64,000 nucleotides of DNA from assembly GCA_937924525.1 (NCBI GenBank), contig CALDSU010000013.1, positions 124,001 through 188,000 of the forward strand. Reading direction: 5' to 3'. Below the pieces are notes generated by a model, which worked only from the letters and a program-made list of their open reading frames with translations, ran no database searches and was not told where the DNA came from. Position 1 is the stretch's first letter, and every line of letters begins with the position of its first letter. The position numbers were made by a program, and so were the translations under genes. Below, piece after piece: positions 43,982 to 52,305 of the stretch. This DNA comes from an uncultured Bryobacteraceae bacterium. GTDB lineage: Bacteria > Acidobacteriota > Terriglobia > Bryobacterales > Bryobacteraceae.

Positions 43982-45223
43982 CTATGCGTCCAGCCGCTTG
44001 CCGTCGGCGCCCCAGCCTTGCGTGCAGAAATGCGAAGCGTTCGGCGTCTGATACCGCACCTGGGCGAGCTCCGGCGTCGTCAGCTTCCGGTGCCCCTGCA
44101 CGCGCGACTCGAGCGCAAAATCGAGGATGCCGCTGGTCAACAGGGTCCGCTCGACCGGATAAGGGGGCACGCCGGTTTCAAACATTTGCTCGATTTTCTT
44201 GACCAGGCAGCCGAAGTGGTGATGCGGCCGCCGCTCCTGCAGCTTCATCAGCGTGGCGACGGGCTTGGCCTGCCCTTCCACCTCCAGCGCGACAGTGAAG
44301 TCTTCCACCAGCCCGGTGAGCAGAAACGCCGCGCCTTTCAGCCCGTCGGCGTAGTCGACCACGAAGACGGCGGGATTCTTCACCACTTGCTTCGGATCGC
44401 CCGGCTTGCGCGTCGCGCTGTGGGAAAGCGCGAGTTCGAACAGGCGCTGGACCCACGCGTTCCGTTCGACGAAGTCCCAGCACGCCTGGTGTTCAAAGCA
44501 CTGGACGGCGGTCACGCCCGTTTCGCCGCCCCGGCGCCGCTCCGTCATGCATTGCAGGGCCTCCAGCACGTGGAAGCCGTAGATGTCCAGGCCGCTGTAC
44601 GAGATGGCGACGGCGTGCGTCTGGCGCGCGCCAAACGGAGCGTCGACGGCGGGCACGCGATACGCCAGGGGCACCGACGAGCCGGCCAGCATCGGGAACC
44701 GCAGCTCGCGGGAGATCTCCACCATGCGCCTGGCCTGCCGCCAGCTCCACGACAGGTGCTTGTCGTTGAAGACGGGCACGGCGCGCCCGCTCTGGCGGAA
44801 GACATCGGTGATCTTCAGAAACATCTCAAAGCGCGGGTAGAGCGTCTGCGCTTTGTCGTTCATGGGATAGTCGCCGTGCTCGCCGATCAGCAGCACGCCG
44901 TCGACGGCAAGCTTTTCTCCGCCGAGGCACAGCGCCTCCTGGACGGTGCGGTAAATCGGTACGCCGTACTTGCGGGCGCGGTCGCGGCTGATGTCCTGCT
45001 TGGGCGTCTGCTCGGTGAACATCGAGACGACCTTCGAGCGCGGGTAGGGCGGGGCTTCATCCTGGTTGAGCCCCTCGAGGTACTTGCCGACGATGACGTC
45101 GGCGTGGGACATGGGCCGGTACTCGGTGATGATCGCGGCGATCTTCTTGGGCGGCCCGCTGGCGAGCGACGAAGACGCCGCCGCCGCGGCCGCAGTGGAA
45201 GCGAGAAACCTTCGGCGGTGCAT
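43982..45223 (-). CDS. Uncharacterised Tat-exported protein
   Basis: A 413-residue protein with a twin-arginine-like leader (MHRRRFLASTAAAAAASSSLA). Downstream sequence includes IAAIITEYRPMSHADVIVGK, VDGVLLIGEHGDYPMNDKAQ, QSGRAVPVFNDKHLSWSWRQ and SYSGLDIYGFHVLEALQCM. These look like an alpha/beta enzyme and recall secreted planctomycete proteins of unknown role, but I cannot place it in a named family. It is last in a minus-strand operon with DoxX, DUF1552 and DUF1592, and convergent with the glycosyltransferase gene. Confidence 0.7.
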   Translation of the reverse strand: MHRRRFLASTAAAAAASSSLASGPPKKIAAIITEYRPMSHADVIVGKYLEGLNQDEAPPYPRSKVVSMFTEQTPKQDISRDRARKYGVPIYRTVQEALCLGGEKLAVDGVLLIGEHGDYPMNDKAQTLYPRFEMFLKITDVFRQSGRAVPVFNDKHLSWSWRQARRMVEISRELRFPMLAGSSVPLAYRVPAVDAPFGARQTHAVAISYSGLDIYGFHVLEALQCMTERRRGGETGVTAVQCFEHQACWDFVERNAWVQRLFELALSHSATRKPGDPKQVVKNPAVFVVDYADGLKGAAFLLTGLVEDFTVALEVEGQAKPVATLMKLQERRPHHHFGCLVKKIEQMFETGVPPYPVERTLLTSGILDFALESRVQGHRKLTTPELAQVRYQTPNASHFCTQGWGADGKRLDA

Positions 45224-45247
45224 TGGCGAACTCTCAGGCTGGCAACT

Positions 45248-45682
45248 TTAGCGCCGCCGCTTTCCGGAGGCGCCTCCGGCCACGCGGTCCAGCGACAGGC
45301 GGCCGGCCCCCAACAGCAGGAAAGCCAGCCCGACCACCCCGTAAAGCATCGCCAGTTCCTTCACCGAGAAGGCGTCGTTGCGGTGAGCGCCAAAGAAGGC
45401 GACGCCCATGGTGACCGCGATCGCGGCCCCCGCCGGACGGGTCAGCAAGCCAACCGCCAGCAGGAGCGCTCCCACGGATTCGGCCAGGGCCGCGCACCAG
45501 GCAAATAACTCCGGCATGGGGAATCCCAAGCCGCCCACCATGCCGACGAATCGCTCCGGCGGGGGAAGTTTCATCCGGCCATGGCTGAACAGCCCGATGC
45601 CCGCCGCCAGGCGCAGCAGGAGCAGCGCCACGTCTCCCAACACGGAGCCGGCGCCGGATCCGCCAAACAGGAAACTTCTCAC
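45248..45682 (-). CDS. DoxX-family membrane protein
   Basis: A 144-residue membrane protein with about four spans. DoxX signatures: GDVALLLLRLAAGIGLFSHG, MVGGLGFPMPELFAWCAALA, GALLLAVGLLTRPAGAAIAV and the NDAFSVKELAMLYGVVGLAF loop. Members act in membrane redox or thiol-stress functions or are structural. It lies 39 nt downstream of the DUF1552 gene and 24 nt upstream of the Tat protein on the same strand, so it is probably in one operon with them. Confidence 0.88.
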   Translation of the reverse strand: MRSFLFGGSGAGSVLGDVALLLLRLAAGIGLFSHGRMKLPPPERFVGMVGGLGFPMPELFAWCAALAESVGALLLAVGLLTRPAGAAIAVTMGVAFFGAHRNDAFSVKELAMLYGVVGLAFLLLGAGRLSLDRVAGGASGKRRR

Positions 45683-45721
45683 GAGTGATTTGCCTCCATC
45701 AGAAAGGACGCCGGGGGGCGC

Positions 45722-47098
45722 TCACGAAGCGGTCGACAGATCCGTCAGATAGTTGAGCCGGCCGTTCGAATCGCCAAGCCGCTCGGTGGAGACGCCCAGC
45801 CCTTCCAGCATCGCCAGAAAGAGGTTGTTCATCGGCGTTTCCTGGGAATACTGAACGTGCCGTCCGGGCTTCAGCAAACCGCCCCCCTTGCCGGCCAGCA
45901 GCACCGGCAGATCGTGGTGCAGGTGGCGGTTTCCGTCGCTCAGACCGCTGCCGTAGAGAATCATGGACTGGTCCAGCAGCGACCCTTCGCCTTCCCGCGA
46001 TTCCTTCAGCTTCGACAGGAAACCCGCCAGCAAGGAGACATGGTGGGTATTGATCCTGGTAAGCTTCTCAATCTTGTCCGCCGCGTTCTGGTGATGGGAC
46101 AAGCCGTGGTGGGCATCCGGGATTCCGATTTGCCGGTACGGGCGGTTGCTGCCTTCGCGGCCGATCATGAGGGTGACCACGCGCGTCAGGTCGGCCTGGA
46201 AAGCGAGCAAAGTGAGGTCGAACATCAGGGCGACATGATCCTCAAACTCGGCCGGGATGCCCTCGGGGCGGTCCATCTGGGGAACAAACGCGGCGCGGTG
46301 TCCTTCCCGAGAAGCTTTCTCGGCGGCCTCGATGCGCTTTTCCACGTCGCGAACCGCGAATAGGTACTCATCCAGTTTGCGGCGGTCCGTCGCGCCCAGC
46401 GTGCCGGACAGGCGCCGGGCATCCTCCAGGACCACGTCGAGAATGCTCCGTTGCAGTTTCAGGCGGCGGGCACGGCTGGCGGGATCTTCCACGCGGTCGC
46501 CGGATCCGAACAGGCGCTCGAAGACCAGGCGCGGGTTCACCTCCGGGGGCAGGGGATTGGACGGCGTGCGCCACGCCAGACTGTTGGTGTAGGCGCAGCT
46601 ATAGCCGGAGTCACAGTTACCCACCATGCGGCCGTGTTCACAGCCCAATTCCAGGGACGCGAAACGGGTCTCGGCGCGCAGCGCCTGGGCCGCTACCTGG
46701 TCGACGGAAATGCCGCCTTGAATATCCGCGCCGTCGGTCTTGCGCGGGTGCACGCCGGTCAGGAAACTCGCGGCCGCGCGCGCATGATCGCCGGCCCCGT
46801 CGCCGAGGGCGCGGCCATTCACTTGCGCCAAGCCCGTCAGCAGCAGGAAGTCCTGGCGCAGTCCGGCCAGGGGCTTGAGAATGGGAGGCAATTCATAGCC
46901 GGACCCGGCAGCGGCGGGGGTCCATCGCTCCATGATGATGCCGTTGGGAACATAGATAAACGCCGCCCGCACCGGAGGCTTTTGGCCGGCCCGCCGGGCG
47001 GCCCAAGCCGGCGACATCGCGTCGAGCAGGGGCAGGGCGACGCTGGCGCCCAACCCGCGAAGAAAGGTGCGGCGGGGAAGGTGCTTCCTGGTCATCAC
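45722..47098 (-). CDS. DUF1552 Tat-exported protein
   Basis: A 458-residue protein with a Tat leader (LPRRTFLRGLGASVALPLLD). DUF1552 features: RAAFIYVPNGIIMERWTPAA, LLLTGLAQVNGRALGDGAGD, SFLTGVHPRKTDGADIQGGI, LGCEHGRMVGNCDSGYSCAY, LAFQADLTRVVTLMIGREGS, PDAHHGLSHHQNAADKIEKL and ILYGSGLSDGNRHLHHDLPV. His and Asp clusters suggest a metal site like that of the related sulfatase-like families. It lies 44 nt downstream of the DUF1592 gene, its normal partner. Function unknown. Confidence 0.92.
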   Translation of the reverse strand: MMTRKHLPRRTFLRGLGASVALPLLDAMSPAWAARRAGQKPPVRAAFIYVPNGIIMERWTPAAAGSGYELPPILKPLAGLRQDFLLLTGLAQVNGRALGDGAGDHARAAASFLTGVHPRKTDGADIQGGISVDQVAAQALRAETRFASLELGCEHGRMVGNCDSGYSCAYTNSLAWRTPSNPLPPEVNPRLVFERLFGSGDRVEDPASRARRLKLQRSILDVVLEDARRLSGTLGATDRRKLDEYLFAVRDVEKRIEAAEKASREGHRAAFVPQMDRPEGIPAEFEDHVALMFDLTLLAFQADLTRVVTLMIGREGSNRPYRQIGIPDAHHGLSHHQNAADKIEKLTRINTHHVSLLAGFLSKLKESREGEGSLLDQSMILYGSGLSDGNRHLHHDLPVLLAGKGGGLLKPGRHVQYSQETPMNNLFLAMLEGLGVSTERLGDSNGRLNYLTDLSTAS

Positions 47099-47142
47099 TC
47101 TTCGGTTGCCTCCTCAGGCAAATGCAACGTGCGCTTCCGCGA

Positions 47143-49497
47143 TCAGGCCTTCCGGCCATCTCCGCCGCGCATGCGGAACGGCATGCTTCTGACTATACCA
47201 AGAACCAGGGTGGAGAATTTGTAATCATTGCGCTCGAGGTCCTTCACGATGGCCTGGACCGTCGCGCGGTCGCTCCGGGTCACGCCACGACCCAGCGCAT
47301 AGGTGAGCATCTTCTCCGTCAGGCAGCGGGCGAACTCGCTGGCGTCCTGGCGGAGCAGACCCTTCAGTTCGGCCGGCGTGCCAAACGACTTGCCGCCCAG
47401 GACGCCGCCTGCCTCCACCGGGAAGTTGCCGTCATGGGTCCGCCAGCGGCCGATGGCGTCGTAGTTTTCAAGACCAAACCCGATCGTGTCCATGCGCGCG
47501 TGACAGGAGGCGCAGACAGGGTTCGCCCGGTGTTTCTCCATTTGCTGGCGGAGGCTCCCGGTGTTGCCGACCTCCTCTTCTTTGAGCTCGGGGACGTCCG
47601 GCGGCGGGGGGGGCGGGGGCGCGCCCAGAATGTTCTCGAGAATCCACTTGCCGCGAATCACGGGCGACGTGCGAGTGGGGTAGGAGGAAATGGTGAGAAT
47701 CCCCGCGTGCGTGAGCAACCCCGAGCGCTGGACGCCATCGAGATCCACGCGGCGGAACTCGTCTCCGGCGACGCCGGCGATGCCGTAATGTTCGGCGAGG
47801 CGTTCATTCACGAAGGTGTAAGGAGCGTCCAGGAAGTCGAGAATTGGCCGGTCCTCTCGCGCCACGTGGGCGAAGAACAGCTCGGTCTCGCGCTGCATGG
47901 CCACGCGCAAGCCTTCGTCGAAATCGGGGAAGCGCTCGGGATCGGGCTTGACGCTCTCGAGGTTCCGCAGGTGGAGCCACTGGCCCGCGAAATTCTCGAC
48001 CAGCGCCTGGGCCTTCGGATCGCGCAGCATGCGAAGCGCCTGCCGCTCGAGCTCGGCCAGATCGCGCAGCTCGCCGCGGTCGGCGGCGCGGTCGAGCGCG
48101 GCGTCGGGCGGCGCGCTCCACAGAAAGTACGAGAGGCGGGTGGCGAGTTCGTGGTCGTGCAGGAGGCGGATCGCGTCCGGCTGGCCCGGATCCGGATCCT
48201 GCTCGATGCGAAAGAGGAAGTGCGGCGACACCAGCACGGCCTGCACCGCATACCCGATCGCCTGATCAAAGGGCTCGCCTTCCTCTCGCGCCAGCGCGTA
48301 AATGCCCAGCAACCGGTCCAGCTCGCCCGGCCGCAGCGGCCGCCGGAAAGCGCGCCGGGCGAGCGGACCGAGAATGCGCTGCGCGCACGCGCGGTTCTGT
48401 TCGGCGGGCGTCAGTCCGCAGACCAACAGGCGCCGCCGGCTGGCCGGCTCATCCACCCGAAAAGGACCCCGCACTTCGAGGAAATCGGTGTACACCATCC
48501 GCCGGTCTTCGGGCGGTTTTTGCTCGGGCGTCAGCGGCGCCCGGGCCTGTTCGGCCAGCGCCAGGGCTTCCGGCGGGAAGAACCCGCCGACGGTGTGTTC
48601 CCCCCGCGTCACGGTGAACCGGTAATCGAAAATGCGATTCTTGTAATCGCCCGGCTCCACGTCGTGTTCGGCCACCGGCTTGCCGTTCAGGGTGAGCACG
48701 TAGCGGATGGGGGGCGAACCGTCCTTGCGCCGGTCGCCCACCTGGATGCGCATTTCGTATTCGCCGTCAAAGGCGAAGCGGTGCCGCACTTGGGCCGCGC
48801 CGCGCGGCGAATAGACCAGCATCCGGCCGCCGACCGTGTCTTTCGTCCGCCGGGTGCGGGGCGACTGGTAGCGCTCCATCGTCGGCTGGACTTTGCGGGG
48901 AAGGTCGATGGCGGCGCGGACAATCCTTTCGGCGGCGGTCAGGTACTTCTCCATCAACACCGGCGAGAGCGAAAGCACGTCTCCGATGTTGTCGAAACCA
49001 TAGCCGGAGTCGTCGGCGGGGAAGTCCGCGGCGGGGTCGAGGTCGACGCCTAATAGGTCACGGACGGTGTTGTTGTACTCGGTGCGGTTCAGGCGGCGGG
49101 CCGTCACGCGGCCCGGATCCGGTTTGACGGCGCGGTCCTGGCGTTCCATTAACTCTTCGATCCAGCGCGTCACGGCCGCCACCGAAGCTTCCGGCGGGCG
49201 CGGACTGCCGGGCGGGGGCATCTCGCCGGTGCGGATTTTCCGGAGCGCCTGCTCCCATACCTCGCGCTCGTGGAAAGCCCGCTGCGCGTCCCGCAGCGCC
49301 GCCAGGTCCACTTCACCGGATCGCAGCTTTTCGTTGTGGCAGCCCACGCAGTGCCGGGCGAGGAAGGGGGCGACGGTCCGGCGAAAAGCGGCCGCGTCGC
49401 CGGGAGAGGGAACGGGCGGCGCCGCCACCAGCGGCAGCGCGCTCAGGATCCACCAGCCTGCCCGTCCTGTTCCGATGCGCGGTCGAAAGATAGACAC
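47143..49497 (-). CDS. DUF1587/DUF1592/DUF1588/DUF1585 cytochrome-like protein
   Basis: A 784-residue exported protein. GTG 49497 is chosen: GGAG lies 9 nt upstream and the leader GRAGWWILSALPLVA follows; the only earlier in-frame start is a weak TTG at 49548. An N-terminal haem c motif is present (FLARHCVGCHNEKLRSGEVD). Planctomycete domains follow in the usual order: LNRTEYNNTVRDLLGVDLDP, GFDNIGDVLSLSPVLMEKYL, RRPLRPGELDRLLGIYALAR, ATRLSYFLWSAPPDAAL and a C-terminal second cysteine pair (NPVCASCHARMDTIGFGLEN). It is the lead gene of a minus-strand operon with DUF1552, and such pairs are thought to act in envelope redox chemistry, as yet unproven. Confidence 0.93.
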   Translation of the reverse strand: MSIFRPRIGTGRAGWWILSALPLVAAPPVPSPGDAAAFRRTVAPFLARHCVGCHNEKLRSGEVDLAALRDAQRAFHEREVWEQALRKIRTGEMPPPGSPRPPEASVAAVTRWIEELMERQDRAVKPDPGRVTARRLNRTEYNNTVRDLLGVDLDPAADFPADDSGYGFDNIGDVLSLSPVLMEKYLTAAERIVRAAIDLPRKVQPTMERYQSPRTRRTKDTVGGRMLVYSPRGAAQVRHRFAFDGEYEMRIQVGDRRKDGSPPIRYVLTLNGKPVAEHDVEPGDYKNRIFDYRFTVTRGEHTVGGFFPPEALALAEQARAPLTPEQKPPEDRRMVYTDFLEVRGPFRVDEPASRRRLLVCGLTPAEQNRACAQRILGPLARRAFRRPLRPGELDRLLGIYALAREEGEPFDQAIGYAVQAVLVSPHFLFRIEQDPDPGQPDAIRLLHDHELATRLSYFLWSAPPDAALDRAADRGELRDLAELERQALRMLRDPKAQALVENFAGQWLHLRNLESVKPDPERFPDFDEGLRVAMQRETELFFAHVAREDRPILDFLDAPYTFVNERLAEHYGIAGVAGDEFRRVDLDGVQRSGLLTHAGILTISSYPTRTSPVIRGKWILENILGAPPPPPPPDVPELKEEEVGNTGSLRQQMEKHRANPVCASCHARMDTIGFGLENYDAIGRWRTHDGNFPVEAGGVLGGKSFGTPAELKGLLRQDASEFARCLTEKMLTYALGRGVTRSDRATVQAIVKDLERNDYKFSTLVLGIVRSMPFRMRGGDGRKA

Positions 49498-49661
49498 GTC
49501 CTCCGGCTCCTGCCGTTGCGGGAATGCTTTTAGGGTAGCCGGACGCAAACAGAACGGTCAAACGGTCCTGACCAGCGAGACGGTGTTCGATCATCCCGGC
49601 AGTGCGCCGACCCCCCTTGTCCCCGGCGTCCGGATCCGCTATACGCCGGACGGAGGCCCCC

Positions 49662-50744
49662 GTGGCCATTTACGAGTTCGGCAACGATCCGCAAAAGATC
49701 CAACGCTACCTTGCCTTCTGGAATCGAAGCGATGTGCGCCGCCCGCTGGTGGGGTTCTCGCTGGTGGGCTGGTTTCCGTTCGGCCAGTTCTCCGTGTGCC
49801 GCGCATGGCCGCAGGATTCCTACCTAACGCTGGACATGATCGAGCCGGAGGCGTTCCTGGAAGACCATGTCCGCATGCTGCGCGAGGGCGAGTACCTGGA
49901 TGACGACGTGCTCCGCGGCGCGTGTCCGGGCCAGGTGGCGCTGCCCTGGCTGCCGGCGATGCTTGGCTGCCGGCTGCGCGTCCTGCCGGAGAGCGTGCTC
50001 GGCGAGGAGCGCCACCTTTCGCTCGCCGAGGCGCTGGAAATTCGCGTCAACCCGGACAATCCGTGGCGGCGGAAATACTTCGCGTTCGCCGAAGCGCTGG
50101 TCAACGAGGCCGAGGGGCGCTTTCCGGTCAGCCACTCCGCCGAACTCGGGCCGGCGGATTTGCACGCCGTCCTGCGCGGCCACACCGAGAGCCTGCTCGA
50201 TTTGGGGGACGATCCCGAACGCGCCGCCGCGCTGCTGTGGCGGATGGGGGAGATCTTCTGCGAACTCACCCAAGCGTTGTGGGAGCGACTGCCGCGATTC
50301 GCCGGCGGCTACTTTGACGCGCAATACTCGATCTGGTCGCCGGGTCCGATCGCCCGCCTCCAGGAGGATGCCACCGCAGTTTACTCGCCGGCGCTCTACC
50401 GCAGGTTCGTCCAACCGGTGGACCGGATGATGGGTGCGCGCTTCAGCCATAGCTTTATCCACCTGCACTCGAGTTCGATGTTTTTGCTGGAAGACTTTCT
50501 GGAAGTCCGCGAAATTCCGTGCCTGGAAATCAACAAGGACGCCGTGGGTCCATCGACGGCCAGCATGATTCCTTATTTCCAGCGCGTGCAGCAGGCGGGC
50601 CGGCCCCTGGTCGTCCGCGGATCGTTCCGCCCGGACGAGGTGCGGCTGCTGATGGACTCGCTCGAACCGCGCGGCCTGCACCTGAATCTGCTCGTAAACG
50701 ACCTGTTCGAGGTCGAGCGGCTACGCCCCCTCGTGGGCTTGTAA
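49662..50744 (+). CDS. Uroporphyrinogen-decarboxylase-like protein
   Basis: A 360-residue protein. GTG 49662 is chosen because GGAGG (49652-49656) precedes it by 5 nt. The sequence suggests a UroD/MtaA-like TIM barrel: IYEFGNDPQKIQRYLAFWNR, LLDLGDDPERAAALLWRMGE, RFSHSFIHLHSSSMFLLEDF, IPCLEINKDAVGPSTASMIP and a C-terminal PRGLHLNLLVNDLFEVERLR. Typical UroD active-site residues are not clear, so it is probably a methyltransferase-like or unknown member of this superfamily rather than HemE. It stands alone, divergent from the DUF1592 gene. Confidence 0.65.
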   Translation: MAIYEFGNDPQKIQRYLAFWNRSDVRRPLVGFSLVGWFPFGQFSVCRAWPQDSYLTLDMIEPEAFLEDHVRMLREGEYLDDDVLRGACPGQVALPWLPAMLGCRLRVLPESVLGEERHLSLAEALEIRVNPDNPWRRKYFAFAEALVNEAEGRFPVSHSAELGPADLHAVLRGHTESLLDLGDDPERAAALLWRMGEIFCELTQALWERLPRFAGGYFDAQYSIWSPGPIARLQEDATAVYSPALYRRFVQPVDRMMGARFSHSFIHLHSSSMFLLEDFLEVREIPCLEINKDAVGPSTASMIPYFQRVQQAGRPLVVRGSFRPDEVRLLMDSLEPRGLHLNLLVNDLFEVERLRPLVGL

Positions 50745-50901
50745 AATCCGGTCGCGTGCGATGCCGGACCAGGCAGGGAGCGGGCCTGAGGCAGGCGCGG
50801 CCCCAACGCCTCGCCCACTCGCTTCCGCTCGTGGCTCCGCACGATCGAACTCCCCGCCGCGCCGGGAGGGTGCGGGCATTTCCGGGCTTACCCTGCGGCT
50901 G

Positions 50902-51378
50902 CTACCCCGCGCCCGCCTTGGCAAGCAAACGCCGCAATCCCTCGGCTCCTCCCGCTCCGGACTGGCGCCCCGCCACGCGCCCTTCCCGGTCGATCACCAC
51001 GTACGACGGAAACCCACGCGGCGCGAAAACCTGAGTCAGATTTGTGTCCTCGGTCAGTACAATCCGGCAAGTGCGCGGCGAGGCGGCCAGGTACTGCCGC
51101 ACCGTCTGCCGGGTTTCGTTCACGTTGACCGCCACCACCAGGACGCCGCGCCCGGCATATTCCCTGTCGACCTCGTCCACCGCCGCCTGGTCGGCGCGGC
51201 AGAACCCGCACCACGTTGTCCAGAATTGGAACAGCACCACGCGTCCTTTCAGCGACGCTCGGTCGTAGGTTTCGCCCTCCAGCGTTTTCAAGTGAAACCT
51301 GGCTTCCCCGCGCCGGGGCGCCAGCGCGATCCAACCCACCACCAGGACCGCGGTCAGCAGCACAAAGCGGTTCGCCAT
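50902..51378 (-). CDS. TlpA-like thioredoxin-fold protein
   Basis: A 158-residue exported thioredoxin-fold protein. A signal/anchor (MANRFVLLTAVLVVGWIALA) precedes the redoxin domain with the active site Cys57-Gly-Phe-Cys60 in FWTTWCGFCRADQAAVDEVD, cis-Pro in RGFPSYVVIDREG. It likely reduces or forms disulfides in the periplasm. It sits 13 nt downstream of the TPR gene on the same strand and is probably cotranscribed. The intergenic DNA after it (50745-50901) holds a degenerate copy of the GACCGGCAGGGAG motif (50766-50784). Confidence 0.9.
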   Translation of the reverse strand: MANRFVLLTAVLVVGWIALAPRRGEARFHLKTLEGETYDRASLKGRVVLFQFWTTWCGFCRADQAAVDEVDREYAGRGVLVVAVNVNETRQTVRQYLAASPRTCRIVLTEDTNLTQVFAPRGFPSYVVIDREGRVAGRQSGAGGAEGLRRLLAKAGAG

Positions 51379-51391
51379 CCCCCTCCCTCGC

Positions 51392-52243
51392 TCAGAGCGT
51401 GTCTCTCAACTCGCCGCTGCGCAGTTTTTCGGTTACCTTCGCGAGTTCCTTGCGGAATAGCGGATTCTGAGGGAAATCCCGCGCCAGTTCTTCCAACAGT
51501 TCGCGGGCCCGGGTCGGCCGTTTCTCGCGCAAGTGGGCGATCGCCAGCAGGATCTTGGCGAATGGCCGCAAATACCTCCCGTGGCGCGCCGTCAAGGCCA
51601 GCTTATCGATCCCCGCCTGCTTGTCGCCCTTCACCTGGTCCACGCGCACGAACCACCGCACGAAGAACGGCAGGCTCCCGATCAGGTACTCGGTCAAGCC
51701 CGTGCTCAGATAAGCGTCGTAGTAGTGCGGATCGATTTGCAGCAGGCGGTGCGCGTAGGCAGCCGAAGACTTCACCGTGGACAGGCTGGCGATCTGCCGG
51801 CGTTCCACCAGCGCCGTATAGTCGGTGATCACCCCATCGGCGATGGTCAGGCTGAAGAGGGCGTCGGTGTGGTGCGCGTCGCGCTCCAGCAGCGCGTTGG
51901 CGCTGCGCCTGGTCTCCCCGATCGCCTCGTGGATGCGCTCCTTGATCGCCGGGTCGGGTTTCAACTTCTTCTTATCGGCGATGCGCTCGTCGCTGGCGAA
52001 GAATTCCGATTCCAAAATCCCCAGCCGGTCGAGTTCGAAGAACAGCAACGCGCACGCCCGGGTGGCGAAACCCAGGGGGTCCTCAGGATGCGCCCGGATG
52101 TGCGCGTCCAGCACCGCGTGCGCCCCCGGAAAATCGAAATTGTACAGGCGGTCGAACGCGCTCCGGATGCCAGGACGAGCTTCCGCCGCGGCGGCCGCGA
52201 GCGGAGTCGACAACAGCGCCAGCACCGCCACGGAGGTTTTCAT
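51392..52243 (-). CDS. Secreted TPR-like hypothetical protein
   Basis: A 283-residue protein with a signal peptide (MKTSVAVLALLSTPLAAAAA). Helical repeats suggest TPR or a related solenoid: AFDRLYNFDFPGAHAVLDAH, TRRSANALLERDAHHTDALF, SSAAYAHRLLQIDPHYYDAY and ILLAIAHLREKRPTRARELL. It carries the acidobacterial pattern YxFDFxxAxxxL near its start. No enzymatic motif. It leads the TlpA-like gene and is divergent from the StrS-like aminotransferase (62 nt away). Confidence 0.75.
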   Translation of the reverse strand: MKTSVAVLALLSTPLAAAAAEARPGIRSAFDRLYNFDFPGAHAVLDAHIRAHPEDPLGFATRACALLFFELDRLGILESEFFASDERIADKKKLKPDPAIKERIHEAIGETRRSANALLERDAHHTDALFSLTIADGVITDYTALVERRQIASLSTVKSSAAYAHRLLQIDPHYYDAYLSTGLTEYLIGSLPFFVRWFVRVDQVKGDKQAGIDKLALTARHGRYLRPFAKILLAIAHLREKRPTRARELLEELARDFPQNPLFRKELAKVTEKLRSGELRDTL

Positions 52244-52305
52244 TTCCTCCAGTCTAAACCGTTCTGTTGTCCCGGCGGACAGTGGCTGGTAGGCTGGAGA
52301 GCAAG

